DNA of 64,000 nucleotides, from positions 613,876-677,875 of the forward strand of contig NZ_QMHO01000002.1 of assembly GCF_003313505.1 (NCBI RefSeq), written 5' to 3'. Within the stretch, counting starts at the first letter, position 1; every line of letters begins with the position of its first letter. Below, one piece after another: positions 27,070-36,260 of this stretch. The notes beneath the pieces are model-generated. The model did not search any database and had not been told where the DNA came from. It worked only from the letters and a program-made list of their open reading frames with translations. This DNA comes from Pedobacter nanyangensis (GTDB taxonomy: Bacteria; Bacteroidota; Bacteroidia; Sphingobacteriales; Sphingobacteriaceae). The translations under genes were made by a program, and so were the position numbers.

Positions 27070-28846
27070 CGTGCTTGCGTATTTCTTCAAAAAGATCATC
27101 TGGATGGAAAGGCTTGGATAGGTAGCCGTTCATTCCAACTTCGAGTACCTCATCTACCACTTGGCTATTTACGGTGGCCGTAAGTGCAATAATAGGTGTA
27201 CGGGCTTTTTGCGGATCAGCCAAGCCCCTAATTAATTTAGTGGTTTCGTAGCCGTCAAGCTCGGGCATGTACAAATCCATCAAAATGAGATCGTAATCAT
27301 CAACGGCAATCATTTCCAGGGCCATTTTCCCATTTTCGGCCACATCCGGACTGATCTCCATCCTATTGAGTGTTTTACAAATCACCAGGATGTTCACCGC
27401 ATTATCTTCTACTACCAAAACCTTCAATTTCGACAAATTAGCAGACTTGCCCTCCTTAACGGCACTACTTTTCACGTCGTCGGCAGCATCCTTTCGGTAA
27501 GGAAAAACAATATCAAAACTAAACCTTGAGCCATTTCCAATACTACTTTCGATTTGTACTGTTGATTGGTATAGCTCCAACACTCTTTTCACAATAGGAA
27601 GCCCCAACCCAGTACCACCATAATTTCTCGTGGTACTTACAGAAGCCTGTACAAATTCATCAAAAATACCTCTTTGCCTGCTTTCCTCTATCCCAATCCC
27701 CGTATCCTCCACCAAAAACCTTATCTCAACACGCTCATTCCTGATTGCCAGTTCGCTGCAACTTAATTTCACACTACCCTTTTCGGTAAATTTAACCGCA
27801 TTATTCAATAGGTTTAACAATACCTGCGTAATACGAGTGGGATCACCTATTAATATGAGCGAACGCAATGGCTCTGATACTTCAAAAGTAAAATCAAGCT
27901 GTTTTTCAGAAGCTTTTAGCTTTGTTGCAGCATAAATGTTCTCTATTAAATCATAAAGGTTAAAAGGTGTACTTTCCAACTCTACCACATCCGAATCAAG
28001 CTTGTTAAAATCTAAAATGTCATTCACCAAAGCCAGTAAATTCTCTGCTGAAAATTTAAGTACCGAAAGCGTTTCTTCTTGATCTTTACGGGGTTCTTGG
28101 TGCAACAACACATTGGTTAGCCCTATCACTCCATTTAATGGGGTCCTAAGCTCGTGCGACATGGTCGACAAAAACCTCATCCGCACATTAGAAAGTTCCT
28201 TGATTTCTTCAATGGTCTTGTTCAACTTCGCATTAGTACTATTAAGCTGGTTTTTTGTTTCTGTTAAAGTGGCGATATTTTTATTAAACACCTTGAAAAA
28301 GAAGTAATGCAAAAATGCAATCGCAAAAAAATCATAGATTAGAACATAGATATAAATAGGCCTGGCAACCACCTGTGGACCAGCGCCTAAAAAGAAATAA
28401 TCTTTACTGAAAAATGCAGCATCAATCAGTACCGGGGCAATATTAATCACTGCATAAACCCAGCCTACCTTCGAACCATGCATGTAAAAACCAAAGGCAC
28501 AAGCTAACCAGATATATTGTAAAGTGGCCGCGTTAATCCCCTGTACATAAATCAAAATATTTGCCCACACCCCTATCACCGTAATCAAAATCAGCACAAT
28601 GTGCGACAATATTCGCCACACATTAAAAGTGTAATGCACATATAGGGTTACAACAGCTAAAATGGAAATGACAATTGCCCTAATCAGTTGGGGAATCTGT
28701 CCCGTGTAAGCATAAGCAACGGTTAGTGATAAACCGAAAAAGAAATAGGCCATCACCAGATAAAATAACATCTGAGCACGAGCTTGATTGATTGGGTCGC
28801 TTTCGCGGGCGGTTATTCTCTCAATAAAATCTTTTACAAGAGGCAT
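27062..28846 (-). CDS. Hybrid sensor histidine kinase with receiver domain
   Basis: The 594-aa protein has six or seven membrane helices at residues about 25-195 without an obvious extracellular sensor domain, then a short coiled linker, a HisKA domain with His231 in SHELRTPLNG, an HATPase domain (N box VLLNLLNNAVKF, G boxes VEDTGIGI and GGTGLGLPIV) and a C-terminal receiver with Asp524 in LMDLYMP and conserved KP near the end. The signal is probably sensed in or near the membrane. No cognate output protein is adjacent, so the phosphorelay partner is unknown. It overlaps glpF 3' end by 8 bp. Confidence 0.92.
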   Translation of the reverse strand: MPLVKDFIERITARESDPINQARAQMLFYLVMAYFFFGLSLTVAYAYTGQIPQLIRAIVISILAVVTLYVHYTFNVWRILSHIVLILITVIGVWANILIYVQGINAATLQYIWLACAFGFYMHGSKVGWVYAVINIAPVLIDAAFFSKDYFFLGAGPQVVARPIYIYVLIYDFFAIAFLHYFFFKVFNKNIATLTETKNQLNSTNAKLNKTIEEIKELSNVRMRFLSTMSHELRTPLNGVIGLTNVLLHQEPRKDQEETLSVLKFSAENLLALVNDILDFNKLDSDVVELESTPFNLYDLIENIYAATKLKASEKQLDFTFEVSEPLRSLILIGDPTRITQVLLNLLNNAVKFTEKGSVKLSCSELAIRNERVEIRFLVEDTGIGIEESRQRGIFDEFVQASVSTTRNYGGTGLGLPIVKRVLELYQSTVQIESSIGNGSRFSFDIVFPYRKDAADDVKSSAVKEGKSANLSKLKVLVVEDNAVNILVICKTLNRMEISPDVAENGKMALEMIAVDDYDLILMDLYMPELDGYETTKLIRGLADPQKARTPIIALTATVNSQVVDEVLEVGMNGYLSKPFHPDDLFEEIRKHVN

Positions 28847-28953
28847 GGAGGTAAATTTAGTGTGTCAATCAATAATACGAAGCTTTGAGGTAAAATCCAT
28901 CATATTGCACACTTAATTGACAAAAAATAAATAATCAACTAAATTTAGGCCAA

Positions 28954-29838
28954 TTATTCGGCCTCATGGAGATGATATTTCACCTGCGGATCATATATTT
29001 CTATCTCTCCTAAACCTTTGCGATAAACAAGCCAAGCGATCCAAATAATTAAAAGAACCGTACAAAAAATGGAGCCTTCGATACCAAAATCGCCGCCAGA
29101 AAGATAAGCTGAACCCACGGGGGTGGCTTTTACCACTCCAGGCATTTCATTGCCACTTACACGATAACCAAGAAGTATTCCCTGAGTAAAATTCCATCCA
29201 AAATGAATGCCGATTGCCCAGAAGATGTTTTTCTTTTGCAAGGTGTAAATGCAGAATAATGTTCCTGCCAATGCAATATTAAGCAGGCCTATAGCAGTGG
29301 TATTTGGGTTTCCAAAATGTGCCAGTGCAAATAGTACTCCGTTAAAAAAGATAGCGAACCACAAAGGATACCGCTCAGCGCAGGCGAATAAGGGATATGC
29401 CCTGAAAAGTAATTCCTCAAAAACAGCTATCAACAGAAAATAAACAAAGTACAGCAATATGGCCAAAACCGCCATGTTTTTGAAACTAAAACTAACATTC
29501 CCATTAAAATAAAGTACTGCGGCACAAAGCAACATAAATATTAACCCAAGGGCAGTACCTTTAATGAAAGCACCAAGTGCTCCTTCCCTTCTCACAAATA
29601 CCACGTAAAAATCCAGATAGGACAAAATCCTAAAAATCATTAAGGAAGCGCTTATCACTACGATGACCAAGCTTAACTGTGCCGAAATATCGGCCATAAG
29701 TTGGTTTGGAGCCATAGGCAAAAAGCCCAATTGTGCCACTAGCCCAAAAGGAAGGACACAAACAAAACACAGAAAAATAAACAGCGTAATCCTAAATACG
29801 GGCGCCAGGTAGTAGAAAATATTATTTCTCATGCGCAA
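28954..29838 (-). CDS. CPBP-family intramembrane glutamic endopeptidase
   Basis: The 294-aa protein has about eight membrane helices and the CPBP/Abi catalytic motifs: EELLFRAYPL (motif 1 EExxxR), FNGVLFALAHFGN (FxxxH) and IHFGWNF (HxxxN). Eukaryotic Rce1 cleaves prenylated proteins, and bacterial members act in bacteriocin immunity or unknown regulated proteolysis. Its start overlaps the NUDIX gene end by 10 bp. It is therefore the third gene of a CDF-NUDIX-CPBP operon. The in-frame ATG at 29832 is an alternative start. Confidence 0.87.
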   Translation of the reverse strand: MRMRNNIFYYLAPVFRITLFIFLCFVCVLPFGLVAQLGFLPMAPNQLMADISAQLSLVIVVISASLMIFRILSYLDFYVVFVRREGALGAFIKGTALGLIFMLLCAAVLYFNGNVSFSFKNMAVLAILLYFVYFLLIAVFEELLFRAYPLFACAERYPLWFAIFFNGVLFALAHFGNPNTTAIGLLNIALAGTLFCIYTLQKKNIFWAIGIHFGWNFTQGILLGYRVSGNEMPGVVKATPVGSAYLSGGDFGIEGSIFCTVLLIIWIAWLVYRKGLGEIEIYDPQVKYHLHEAE

Positions 29839-30266
29839 GTGCTTTTTAACAACTTCACTACAGTTTTATCTGTTCTAAAAGTAACATCATCTTCGGTAAG
29901 CTCATTAATTTTCTTCCACCTAAAAGACTGGGCCAATCCCTCATCAAAATCAAACGCTTCAGCTTTAAAATTGAGCTGCAATGTACCAACTGGCTTAACC
30001 AGATAATAAATACTGATCACCTGGCTTTCGTTAAATGAAGATTTTTCGTAAAAATCTGTGGTATAAAAATGGCGGTCAACCGCTATTTCGGCATTACACT
30101 CCTCCATAAATTCACGTTTTAGGCCTTCAATTAGCCCCTCGCCCAATTCAAGGCCGCCTCCAGGAAATTTGGTAAAGTACATGCCCACCTCAAATTCATC
30201 ACTTAATAAAACCTCTTGATCTTGGTTAATCAGCAATCCGTAAACCCTAATATTAAAATAGCTCAT
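29829..30266 (-). CDS. NUDIX hydrolase
   Basis: The 145-aa protein has the Nudix box in GGLELGEGLIEGLKREFMEE (G-x5-E-x7-REFMEE), where the usual final E-x-G is E-C-N-A. It begins one base after the CDF transporter stop region and overlaps the CPBP protease gene by 10 bp. Members hydrolyse nucleoside diphosphates linked to another moiety and often clean up damaged nucleotides or signalling dinucleotides. The substrate here is not known. The MSYFNIRVYGLLIN start and LSDEFEVGMYFTKFPGG are typical of a subgroup widely found in Bacteroidota. Confidence 0.88.
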   Translation of the reverse strand: MSYFNIRVYGLLINQDQEVLLSDEFEVGMYFTKFPGGGLELGEGLIEGLKREFMEECNAEIAVDRHFYTTDFYEKSSFNESQVISIYYLVKPVGTLQLNFKAEAFDFDEGLAQSFRWKKINELTEDDVTFRTDKTVVKLLKSTCA

Positions 30267-31241
30267 TTATTGAAAATGCTTTTGGTTTTTGGTAACGTTT
30301 TCCATATTCCACTTTATTTCGGCCCTAAAAGCCTCTGCCCTAACCGGGCAATCCTGCATTTTGCAGTAATGGCAACAGGCGGGCAAACATGGATCGGCAT
30401 GAATAAACAGCTCTGTTTGATGATCAACAGACTGATTAATGAGCTTATCTATAGCCGATATTTCCTGATGAACGGTATTCAAATCAAAATAGTATGGCAA
30501 GGTTACATGGCAATCAATATGGAGGTCGGCACCGTATTGCTGCGCCCTTAAGTTGTGCACGTCAATCCAACTGGGCTGCCTATTTTGCTGCAAAATTTCT
30601 ACCACCTCCTCAACCAGCTCTAGGTTACTTTCATCCATCAAACCACCTACCGATTTACGGGTGAGTTTATAGCCATTAAACACAATGTAAATTCCCAGGA
30701 GAACGGAAATAACGCTATCCAACCATAAAATTTGGGTTAACTGAATAATAATGATGCCCACCACCAAACCTGCACTGCTCAAAGCATCGGTCAGTAAATG
30801 TTTGCCATCAGCTTCCAAGGTTAACGACTTGTTAGCTTTCCCCGTTCTGATCAGAAAAAGCCCCACCACAAGGTTAATCAGCCCGGTAGCAGCAATAATA
30901 AGCGCACCGTTGTACAAATCACTTACCTCGTTCCCATAAAACAAGCTGTACACTGATTTGCCCAGGATAACCACGCCTGCAACGCAAATGAGTATTCCTT
31001 CTACAAAAACCGAAAAAAACTCAACCTTTCCATGTCCATAAGGGTGATTTTCATCTTTTGGCAAAGTGGTTAAGTAAATGCTATAAAAAGCAAAACCGCT
31101 GGCCAGTACATTTACGATGCTTTCCGCGGCATCGGTTAAAATAGCATTGGAGTTTGTGATGAAAAATGCGGTAAACTTAGCCAGCATCAATAAAATGCTT
31201 GTACACAGCGATATTAATATGGCTCTTTTATTAGTTGTCAA
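30267..31241 (-). CDS. Cation diffusion facilitator (CDF) transporter
   Basis: The 324-aa protein has six membrane helices and a C-terminal CDF dimerisation domain (SWIDVHNLRAQQYGADLHIDCHV). In helix 5 the metal pair is normal (HLLTD, HxxxD). In helix 2 the usual HxxxD or DxxxD reads ESIVN within TDAAESIVN, so two ligands differ. The tail holds a cysteine cluster, PCLPACCHYCKMQDC, which could bind metal. CDF proteins export zinc, manganese or iron in exchange for protons; the metal here cannot be told. It is first in an operon with NUDIX and CPBP genes. Confidence 0.87.
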   Translation of the reverse strand: MTTNKRAILISLCTSILLMLAKFTAFFITNSNAILTDAAESIVNVLASGFAFYSIYLTTLPKDENHPYGHGKVEFFSVFVEGILICVAGVVILGKSVYSLFYGNEVSDLYNGALIIAATGLINLVVGLFLIRTGKANKSLTLEADGKHLLTDALSSAGLVVGIIIIQLTQILWLDSVISVLLGIYIVFNGYKLTRKSVGGLMDESNLELVEEVVEILQQNRQPSWIDVHNLRAQQYGADLHIDCHVTLPYYFDLNTVHQEISAIDKLINQSVDHQTELFIHADPCLPACCHYCKMQDCPVRAEAFRAEIKWNMENVTKNQKHFQ

Positions 31242-31467
31242 AGCTAGCTCGTTTTACGCTCCAAAATTACGCTTAAATGTATTAATTCCCACAAAAAACA
31301 TGGTTTGTTTTGCCCAAGCGAAAGAAAAAGATTTTTTGCGACCAAGCAAACAGCTGGTACCTTTCCTTGAAAAAAAGCATATTGTCAATTTATCAACAAA
31401 ATCACACAAACATTAAACAAATGCCATTAAAATACATCTTTTATTAGGGTGTTATAAATAAGGTTTC

Positions 31468-31475
31468 TATATTTG
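31468..31475 (+). promoter_or_regulatory. -7 box of the aminotransferase gene
   Basis: TATATTTG matches TAnnTTTG and lies 18 bp before the ATG at 31494, giving a very short leader. An in-frame start inside this box (31473) is therefore less likely. Confidence 0.55.
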
Positions 31476-31493
31476 TTATCTCACAAAAACATC

Positions 31494-32690
31494 ATGAGTA
31501 TTTTATCAGACAGAATAAATAACCTTTCAGAATCCGCTACGCTAAAAATGACCAAACTTGGTCGCGAATTGGCTGCAAAAGACGTAAATGTAATTAGTTT
31601 AAGTGTAGGCGAACCAGATTTTAACACGCCAGAACACGTTAAAGAAGCCGCAAAAAAAGCATTGGACGAAAACTATACCCGTTACTCTCCGGTACCGGGC
31701 TATCCAGATTTACGCCAGGCCATTGTAAACAAGCTAAAAACCGAGAACAATTTGGATTATGACATTTCTCAAATTGTAGTTTCTACTGGCGCTAAGCAGT
31801 CTCTATCGAACGTTATTTTAACCTTAATCAACCCTGGCGACGAGGTGATTATCCCCACGCCATATTGGGTTTCTTATTCTGAAATGGTAACCCTTGCCGA
31901 GGGGAAATCTGTTTTCATCAATACTTCTATCGAAAGCGATTTCAAAATCACACCAGCGCAACTGGAAGCTGCCATTACCCCAAAAAGCAAGTTGTTCATG
32001 TTCTCGTCGCCAAATAACCCAACGGGCACCGTTTACAGCAAAGATGAATTGGCTGCTTTGGCAAAGGTATTTGAAAAACACCCTAACATCTACATCCTTT
32101 CTGATGAGATTTACGAGCACATCAACTTTGTTGACAAACACGAATCAATTGCTCAGTTCCCAAGTATTAAGGACCGTGTAATTATCGTAAACGGTTTTTC
32201 AAAAGCTTTTGCCATGACCGGATGGCGTTTGGGCTACATTGCAGCCAACAAGGAAATTGCCGCTGCAAACGACAAGCTTCAGGGCCAAACCACCTCCGGA
32301 ACCTGCTCCATTGCACAACGTGCTGGCATAGTAGCTTACGAGCAAGGATTAGACACCGTAAATGAAATGAAAAAAGCTTTCGCTCGTCGTCGTCAGCTGG
32401 TGTATGATTTGTTGAAGGATATCCCAGGTGTTAAAACCAACCTGCCCGAGGGCGCTTTTTATTTCTTCCCAGAAATCAGTTCGTTCTTTGGTAAAAAAGA
32501 TGCAGATGGCAACGTGATTAAAAACTCTGCCGACTTAGCGCTTTACCTGTTAAACGTAGGCCACGTGGCTACCGTGGGCGGTGATAGTTTCGGAAACGAC
32601 AATTATATCCGCTTGTCTTACGCAGCTTCAGACGAGAGTTTGGTAGAAGCCTTAAGAAGAATTAAAGAAGCGCTAGGAAAACTGAGCTAG
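31494..32690 (+). CDS. aspC: Aspartate aminotransferase-type PLP enzyme
   Basis: This cytoplasmic class I/II aminotransferase of the AspB/AatA group (fold type I) interconverts aspartate and 2-oxoglutarate with oxaloacetate and glutamate. The 398-aa protein shows SLSVGEPDFNTPEHV, YSPVPGYPDLRQA, PTPYWVSYSEM, SPNNPTGTVYS, LSDEIYEHI, the lysine that forms the Schiff base in NGFSKAFAMTGWRLGY, and the C-terminal arginine in YIRLSYA. It is monocistronic, with its own promoter and a strong terminator. Aspartate specificity is inferred from close similarity to the group. Confidence 0.9.
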   Translation: MSILSDRINNLSESATLKMTKLGRELAAKDVNVISLSVGEPDFNTPEHVKEAAKKALDENYTRYSPVPGYPDLRQAIVNKLKTENNLDYDISQIVVSTGAKQSLSNVILTLINPGDEVIIPTPYWVSYSEMVTLAEGKSVFINTSIESDFKITPAQLEAAITPKSKLFMFSSPNNPTGTVYSKDELAALAKVFEKHPNIYILSDEIYEHINFVDKHESIAQFPSIKDRVIIVNGFSKAFAMTGWRLGYIAANKEIAAANDKLQGQTTSGTCSIAQRAGIVAYEQGLDTVNEMKKAFARRRQLVYDLLKDIPGVKTNLPEGAFYFFPEISSFFGKKDADGNVIKNSADLALYLLNVGHVATVGGDSFGNDNYIRLSYAASDESLVEALRRIKEALGKLS

Positions 32691-32714
32691 CAGCATTTCT
32701 CATAAAATAACAGG

Positions 32715-32745
32715 AGAGTCTCGGTCAATGCCGAGGCTCTTTTTT
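32715..32745 (+). terminator. Intrinsic terminator of the aminotransferase gene
   Basis: AGAGTCTCGG and CCGAGGCTCT form a 10-bp stem (one T-G pair) with a 6-nt loop and six T residues, 25 bp after the stop codon. Confidence 0.88.
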
Positions 32746-32960
32746 GTTTGAAAAGCAATTGCATCGCCCTTATCTCCCGAAAGTCGGGCTATTCGTTTCA
32801 AGTCCTCATTGCGCTGCGCTTCATTGCGGGCTTTCCACTGCTATCCCGTTTAATAAACAACTGTTCCTATTTCAAAAGCCCAAACGTTATCTCTGCAAAA
32901 AAACAACCAGCATCATAAAACCCTCAAAATAGCCAACAGCAAAATCACGTAACTATTTAT
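32746..32960. other. Non-coding stretch with degenerate GC-rich words
   Basis: No convincing gene is seen. The part at 32775-32850 holds small dyads (CCCGAAAGTCGGG) and phrases such as TTGCGCTGCGCTTCATTGCGGGC, shortened here to CGCTGCGCTTC, that look like worn copies of a dispersed Bacteroidota intergenic repeat. This identification is only by impression. Confidence 0.3.
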
Positions 32961-32968
32961 TATATTTG
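32961..32968 (+). promoter_or_regulatory. -7 box of the DUF6364-PIN operon
   Basis: TATATTTG fits TAnnTTTG and lies 20 bp before the antitoxin ATG at 32989. The palindromic TACGTA just downstream (32969-32974) could be part of an autoregulatory operator, as type II antitoxins usually bind their own promoter. Confidence 0.5.
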
Positions 32969-32988
32969 TACGTAATATCAATAAAAAC

Positions 32989-33231
32989 ATGAACACGAAG
33001 CTAACATTAAACATTAACCAGCATGTAGTTGAAGAAGCCAAGACTTACGCTAAAGAAAACCATGTTAGTCTTTCAAAGCTTATCGAAAACTATCTTCACT
33101 CCCTAACAAAAAAAAATAAAGGAAAATCTAAAACCACTCCTCTGGTTGAAAGTTTAACGGGCGTTATCAAACTAAACGACAAAGATCATAAAGCAGCGTA
33201 TTCTAATTATCTAAAAGATAAGTACAAATAA
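32989..33231 (+). CDS. DUF6364-type antitoxin (ribbon-helix-helix)
   Basis: The 80-aa protein starts with a beta strand and helix (LTLNINQHVVEEAKTYAKEN) followed by HVSLSKLIENYL, the pattern of a MetJ/Arc-type ribbon-helix-helix DNA-binding domain. The rest (LVESLTGVIKLND) is a likely toxin-binding tail. Its stop shares one base with the ATG of the PIN-domain gene (TAATG), so translation is coupled. It would neutralise the toxin and repress the operon. The RHH fold is inferred from pattern, and the DUF6364 label from general resemblance. Confidence 0.78.
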   Translation: MNTKLTLNINQHVVEEAKTYAKENHVSLSKLIENYLHSLTKKNKGKSKTTPLVESLTGVIKLNDKDHKAAYSNYLKDKYK

Positions 33232-33644
33232 TGGATAGAATATTTGTCGACACCAATATTGTTATTGATTTACTTGCCAAGCGTGAAAAATTTTACGAAG
33301 CGGCCCAAGAGCTATTCTCAAAATCAGATAGCAAAGAAATCGAATTGTACATTTCAGCACTAACTATAGCCAACACGCATTATCTATTAGCAAACACGTA
33401 CAAAGCAGATGATGTCAGAAAAATCCTTATCAAATTCAAGTTACTTGTAAAGGTCTTACCTATTGATGATAAAATATTAGAATTAGCTTTGGCATCTGAT
33501 TTCAAAGACTTTGAAGATGCAGTACAATATCATACTGCATTGGAAAACAACATAGATATCATTCTAACGCGTAATAAAAAAGATTTTAAAAACGCCGTTC
33601 TTCCAATCTTAACGGCAAAAGAGTATTTAGAACTTAACAATTAA
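33231..33644 (+). CDS. PIN-domain ribonuclease toxin (VapC-like)
   Basis: The 137-aa protein has the PIN acidic residues: Asp in IFVDTNIVIDLL, a Glu after AREKFY, Asp in DFKDFEDAVQY and Asp in TRNKKDF. It is typical of small VapC-like endoribonucleases that cleave tRNA or rRNA when the antitoxin is degraded. The ATG overlaps the antitoxin stop by one base. The pair stands alone between the aminotransferase and a convergent ABC permease and is likely mobile: its codon use is somewhat more AT-rich than the flanks. The RNA target is unknown. Confidence 0.86.
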   Translation: MDRIFVDTNIVIDLLAKREKFYEAAQELFSKSDSKEIELYISALTIANTHYLLANTYKADDVRKILIKFKLLVKVLPIDDKILELALASDFKDFEDAVQYHTALENNIDIILTRNKKDFKNAVLPILTAKEYLELNN

Positions 33645-33668
33645 TATTCATCTTTAAAAAAACATAGG

Positions 33669-34916
33669 CTAGCTCCTAATTGCCTCTACGGGATCTAACC
33701 TCGAAGCTGAATAAGCTGGCCAAAAACCAGAAATAATACCAATGATTACCGAAACCCCAATGCCCAATACAATATTACTCATATAAAGAATCACTTCTAC
33801 ATCGGCCAGGTTGGTGACGACTACCGTAAGAAGATAAACCAGTGCCAAACCACATAAACCACCCATTAGGCACAGCACTACCGATTCGAAAATAAACTGT
33901 AGTAAAATAAAGTAGTTTTTGGCACCCAAAGATTTTTGAATACCGATAATATTGGTACGCTCCTTCACCGAAACGAACATGATATTGGCAATACCAAAAC
34001 CGCCCACCAAGATAGAAAAACCGCCAATAATCCAACCGCCCCAATTGATCGCTGAGAACATCACATCCAATTGATTAGAAAGCATGGTTGTTTTGTTCAA
34101 CGAAAAATCATCTTCCTGTCCAGGGCTTATTCGTCTAACGGCACGCATTTGTCCCTTCAGCTCGCTCTCTACCTCCTCCAGGCCAATGCTCTCTTTCCCT
34201 CTTACCGTAATCTGCGGGTTATATCTTTCATTATTAATGTCAAAAATACCTTTGGCAAAATTCATGGGGATCAGCACATTTTTATCTTGCGACATGCCCA
34301 TCATATCCTCGCCTTCTTTTTTGAAAACGCCCACCACAGTTACCCGCCTGCCCATTAACTTAATTTGCTTCCCAACCGGATCGTCGCTTCCAAAAAGCCC
34401 TTCGGCAATTTCAGCGCCCATAATACAAACCGGGCTTCCCGATCTGCTTTCATTTTCCGTAAAATAACGGCCAGCCTGAAACTCTAAGTTCCAAGTACGG
34501 TCGTATTCCTGTGTTGCGGCATTTAAAGTAGCCCCTTCTACCGAGTTACTCCTGTATTTGATGGTCCTGCTGCTGGCCGATATTTCAAAACATACCCCTT
34601 GTGCGCTTTCCATCCGCTCCTTTAACGCCAAATAATCCCTGTACGACGGTTCCGGACGGTTTACATATTTCCACCAGGGATAGTTATCGCCGAAAAGCCA
34701 AGGCCATTTTTGCACAAATAAAGTATTGGAGCCTAGTTTATCTACACTGGCCTGTATTTTATTACGCATGGTATCTACCCCAGTAAATACAGCAATAATG
34801 ATAAAAATACCAATGGTTATCCCCAAAAGGGAAAGCGAAGTCCGCAATTTGTTCTGTCTAAGAGCGTCCCAGGCAAACCTAAAACTCTCGCCAATAAGTC
34901 TAAATACTAGCACCAT
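33669..34916 (-). CDS. MacB-like ABC transporter permease (FtsX superfamily)
   Basis: The start ATG 34916 (MVLVFRLIGESFRFAWDALR) gives a 415-aa protein; the upstream TTG at 34940 is less likely. It has an N-terminal helix (RTSLSLLGITIGIFIIIAVF), a MacB periplasmic core domain (about residues 50-270) and three C-terminal helices with the FtsX block VGGFGIANIMFVSVKERTNIIG and PVEAIRS at the end. It works with an ATPase of the LolD/MacB type, but none is adjacent, so the partner is encoded elsewhere. The substrate is unknown: antibiotics, peptides or lipoprotein-related cargo are family options. Confidence 0.88.
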   Translation of the reverse strand: MVLVFRLIGESFRFAWDALRQNKLRTSLSLLGITIGIFIIIAVFTGVDTMRNKIQASVDKLGSNTLFVQKWPWLFGDNYPWWKYVNRPEPSYRDYLALKERMESAQGVCFEISASSRTIKYRSNSVEGATLNAATQEYDRTWNLEFQAGRYFTENESRSGSPVCIMGAEIAEGLFGSDDPVGKQIKLMGRRVTVVGVFKKEGEDMMGMSQDKNVLIPMNFAKGIFDINNERYNPQITVRGKESIGLEEVESELKGQMRAVRRISPGQEDDFSLNKTTMLSNQLDVMFSAINWGGWIIGGFSILVGGFGIANIMFVSVKERTNIIGIQKSLGAKNYFILLQFIFESVVLCLMGGLCGLALVYLLTVVVTNLADVEVILYMSNIVLGIGVSVIIGIISGFWPAYSASRLDPVEAIRS

Positions 34917-35085
34917 AATCGTTAGACCAAATGTAATCAAAAAGGTTACACCTATTACAGCTTAAAAGTAAAAAGGCAAATACAAAAGTGTTGTAAACCA
35001 TTTATAGCAATCAGTTGTTAAAAACATCTGACGCATGGCTTACTTATCTACTGATATTTAATTGCAAATACAGAATATAATTTAG

Positions 35086-35093
35086 TAAATTTG
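35086..35093 (+). promoter_or_regulatory. -7 box of queA
   Basis: TAAATTTG fits TAnnTTTG, about 115 bp before the queA ATG. Transcription from here would make a leader of roughly 105 nt that contains the hairpin at 35135-35158. Confidence 0.5.
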
Positions 35094-35134
35094 CGCCCTA
35101 ATTTACTGTATCTAAAGTATGAAATAAGTAAAAT

Positions 35135-35158
35135 ACGTGCCTTGTTGATAAGGCACGT
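35135..35158 (+). promoter_or_regulatory. Perfect hairpin in the queA leader
   Basis: ACGTGCCTT, a 6-nt loop GTTGAT, and AAGGCACGT form a 9-bp stem, followed by GGTTTTC. It stands in the inferred leader of queA, a queuosine gene. It lacks the class I preQ1 riboswitch consensus, so it may be a weak attenuator or an unrelated structured leader. Confidence 0.4.
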
Positions 35159-35209
35159 GGTTTTCAAAGCAAGTTTCATCCGGCAGGTAAAAAACAATAT
35201 AAATTACAA

Positions 35210-36259
35210 ATGAAATTATCTCAATTCAAGTTCAATCTACCCGACTCCCTTCTGGCTTCTGATCCTGCCGAAGAAAGAGATGAAGCACGTTTAATGGTTC
35301 TACACAAAGATACCGGTAAGATTGAGCATAAAATCTTCAAAGATGTTTTAAATTATTTTGACGATAAAGATGTAATGATCCTTAACAACACCAAGGTTTT
35401 CCCTGCCCGTTTATATGGCAACAAGGAAAAAACTGGTGCTACCATAGAAGTATTCCTATTGCGTGAACTGAACAAAGAGTTACGTTTATGGGATGTTTTG
35501 GTTGATCCGGCACGTAAAATCCGCGTAGGCAATAAATTATATTTCGGAGATGACGACCTATTGGTTGCCGAAGTTGTTGACAATACGACTTCGCGTGGCC
35601 GCACCATTCGTTTCCTATTTGATGGTACCGATGAGGAATTCAGAAGAAATGTTGAAATTTTAGGGGAAACACCTCTTCCCAAATACATTAAGCGTAAAGC
35701 TACCGACATGGACAAGGAGCGTTATCAAACGATTTTTGCTAAACACGAAGGTGCTGTTGCTGCCCCTACCGCTGGTTTACACTTTAGTAGGGAATTAATG
35801 AAACGCCTTGAGCTTAAAGGAATCGAATTTGCTGAAGTAACTTTGCATGTTGGCCTAGGTACTTTCCGGCCTGTAGAGGTTGAGGATCTAACCAAGCACA
35901 AAATGGACTCTGAACAGTTTATCATTGAGCAAAAGGATGCCGACATCGTTAACAAGGGAATTGAAGATAAAAGAAGAATTTGTGCCGTAGGTACTACCTC
36001 TATGCGTGCTATCGAATCTGCGGTTTCGGCGAACAAAACTTTGAAAGCTGCGAATGATTGGACCAGCAAGTTCATTTTCCCTCCTTATGATTTTAGCATT
36101 GCTAATTCCATGATCACCAATTTCCACACTTCCGAATCTACGTTATTGATGATGGTAAGTGCCTTTGGCGGCTATGAGAATGTAATGAACGCCTACGAAG
36201 TAGCTGTAAAAGAAAAATACCGTTTCTATAGCTATGGCGATGCGATGTTGATAATTTAG
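35210..36259 (+). CDS. queA: tRNA preQ1(34) S-adenosylmethionine ribosyltransferase-isomerase
   Basis: QueA transfers and isomerises the ribosyl part of S-adenosylmethionine onto 7-aminomethyl-7-deazaguanine in tRNA, making epoxyqueuosine. The 349-aa protein has the standard blocks: [21 protein letters not shown] at the N-terminus (20 residues), [44 protein letters not shown], and [19 protein letters not shown] near the C-terminus. Its length is normal. It has its own promoter and a structured leader, and it is followed after one base by a large inverted repeat and then ispD. Confidence 0.96.
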   Translation: MKLSQFKFNLPDSLLASDPAEERDEARLMVLHKDTGKIEHKIFKDVLNYFDDKDVMILNNTKVFPARLYGNKEKTGATIEVFLLRELNKELRLWDVLVDPARKIRVGNKLYFGDDDLLVAEVVDNTTSRGRTIRFLFDGTDEEFRRNVEILGETPLPKYIKRKATDMDKERYQTIFAKHEGAVAAPTAGLHFSRELMKRLELKGIEFAEVTLHVGLGTFRPVEVEDLTKHKMDSEQFIIEQKDADIVNKGIEDKRRICAVGTTSMRAIESAVSANKTLKAANDWTSKFIFPPYDFSIANSMITNFHTSESTLLMMVSAFGGYENVMNAYEVAVKEKYRFYSYGDAMLII

Positions 36260-36260
36260 A

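Noticed and set aside
35135..35158. Class I preQ1 riboswitch before queA
   Set aside because: The short conserved loop and A-rich tail of the class are absent.
35725..36075. Minus-strand frame of 116 codons in queA
   Set aside because: It is an antisense shadow of queA with no signal, motif or promoter.
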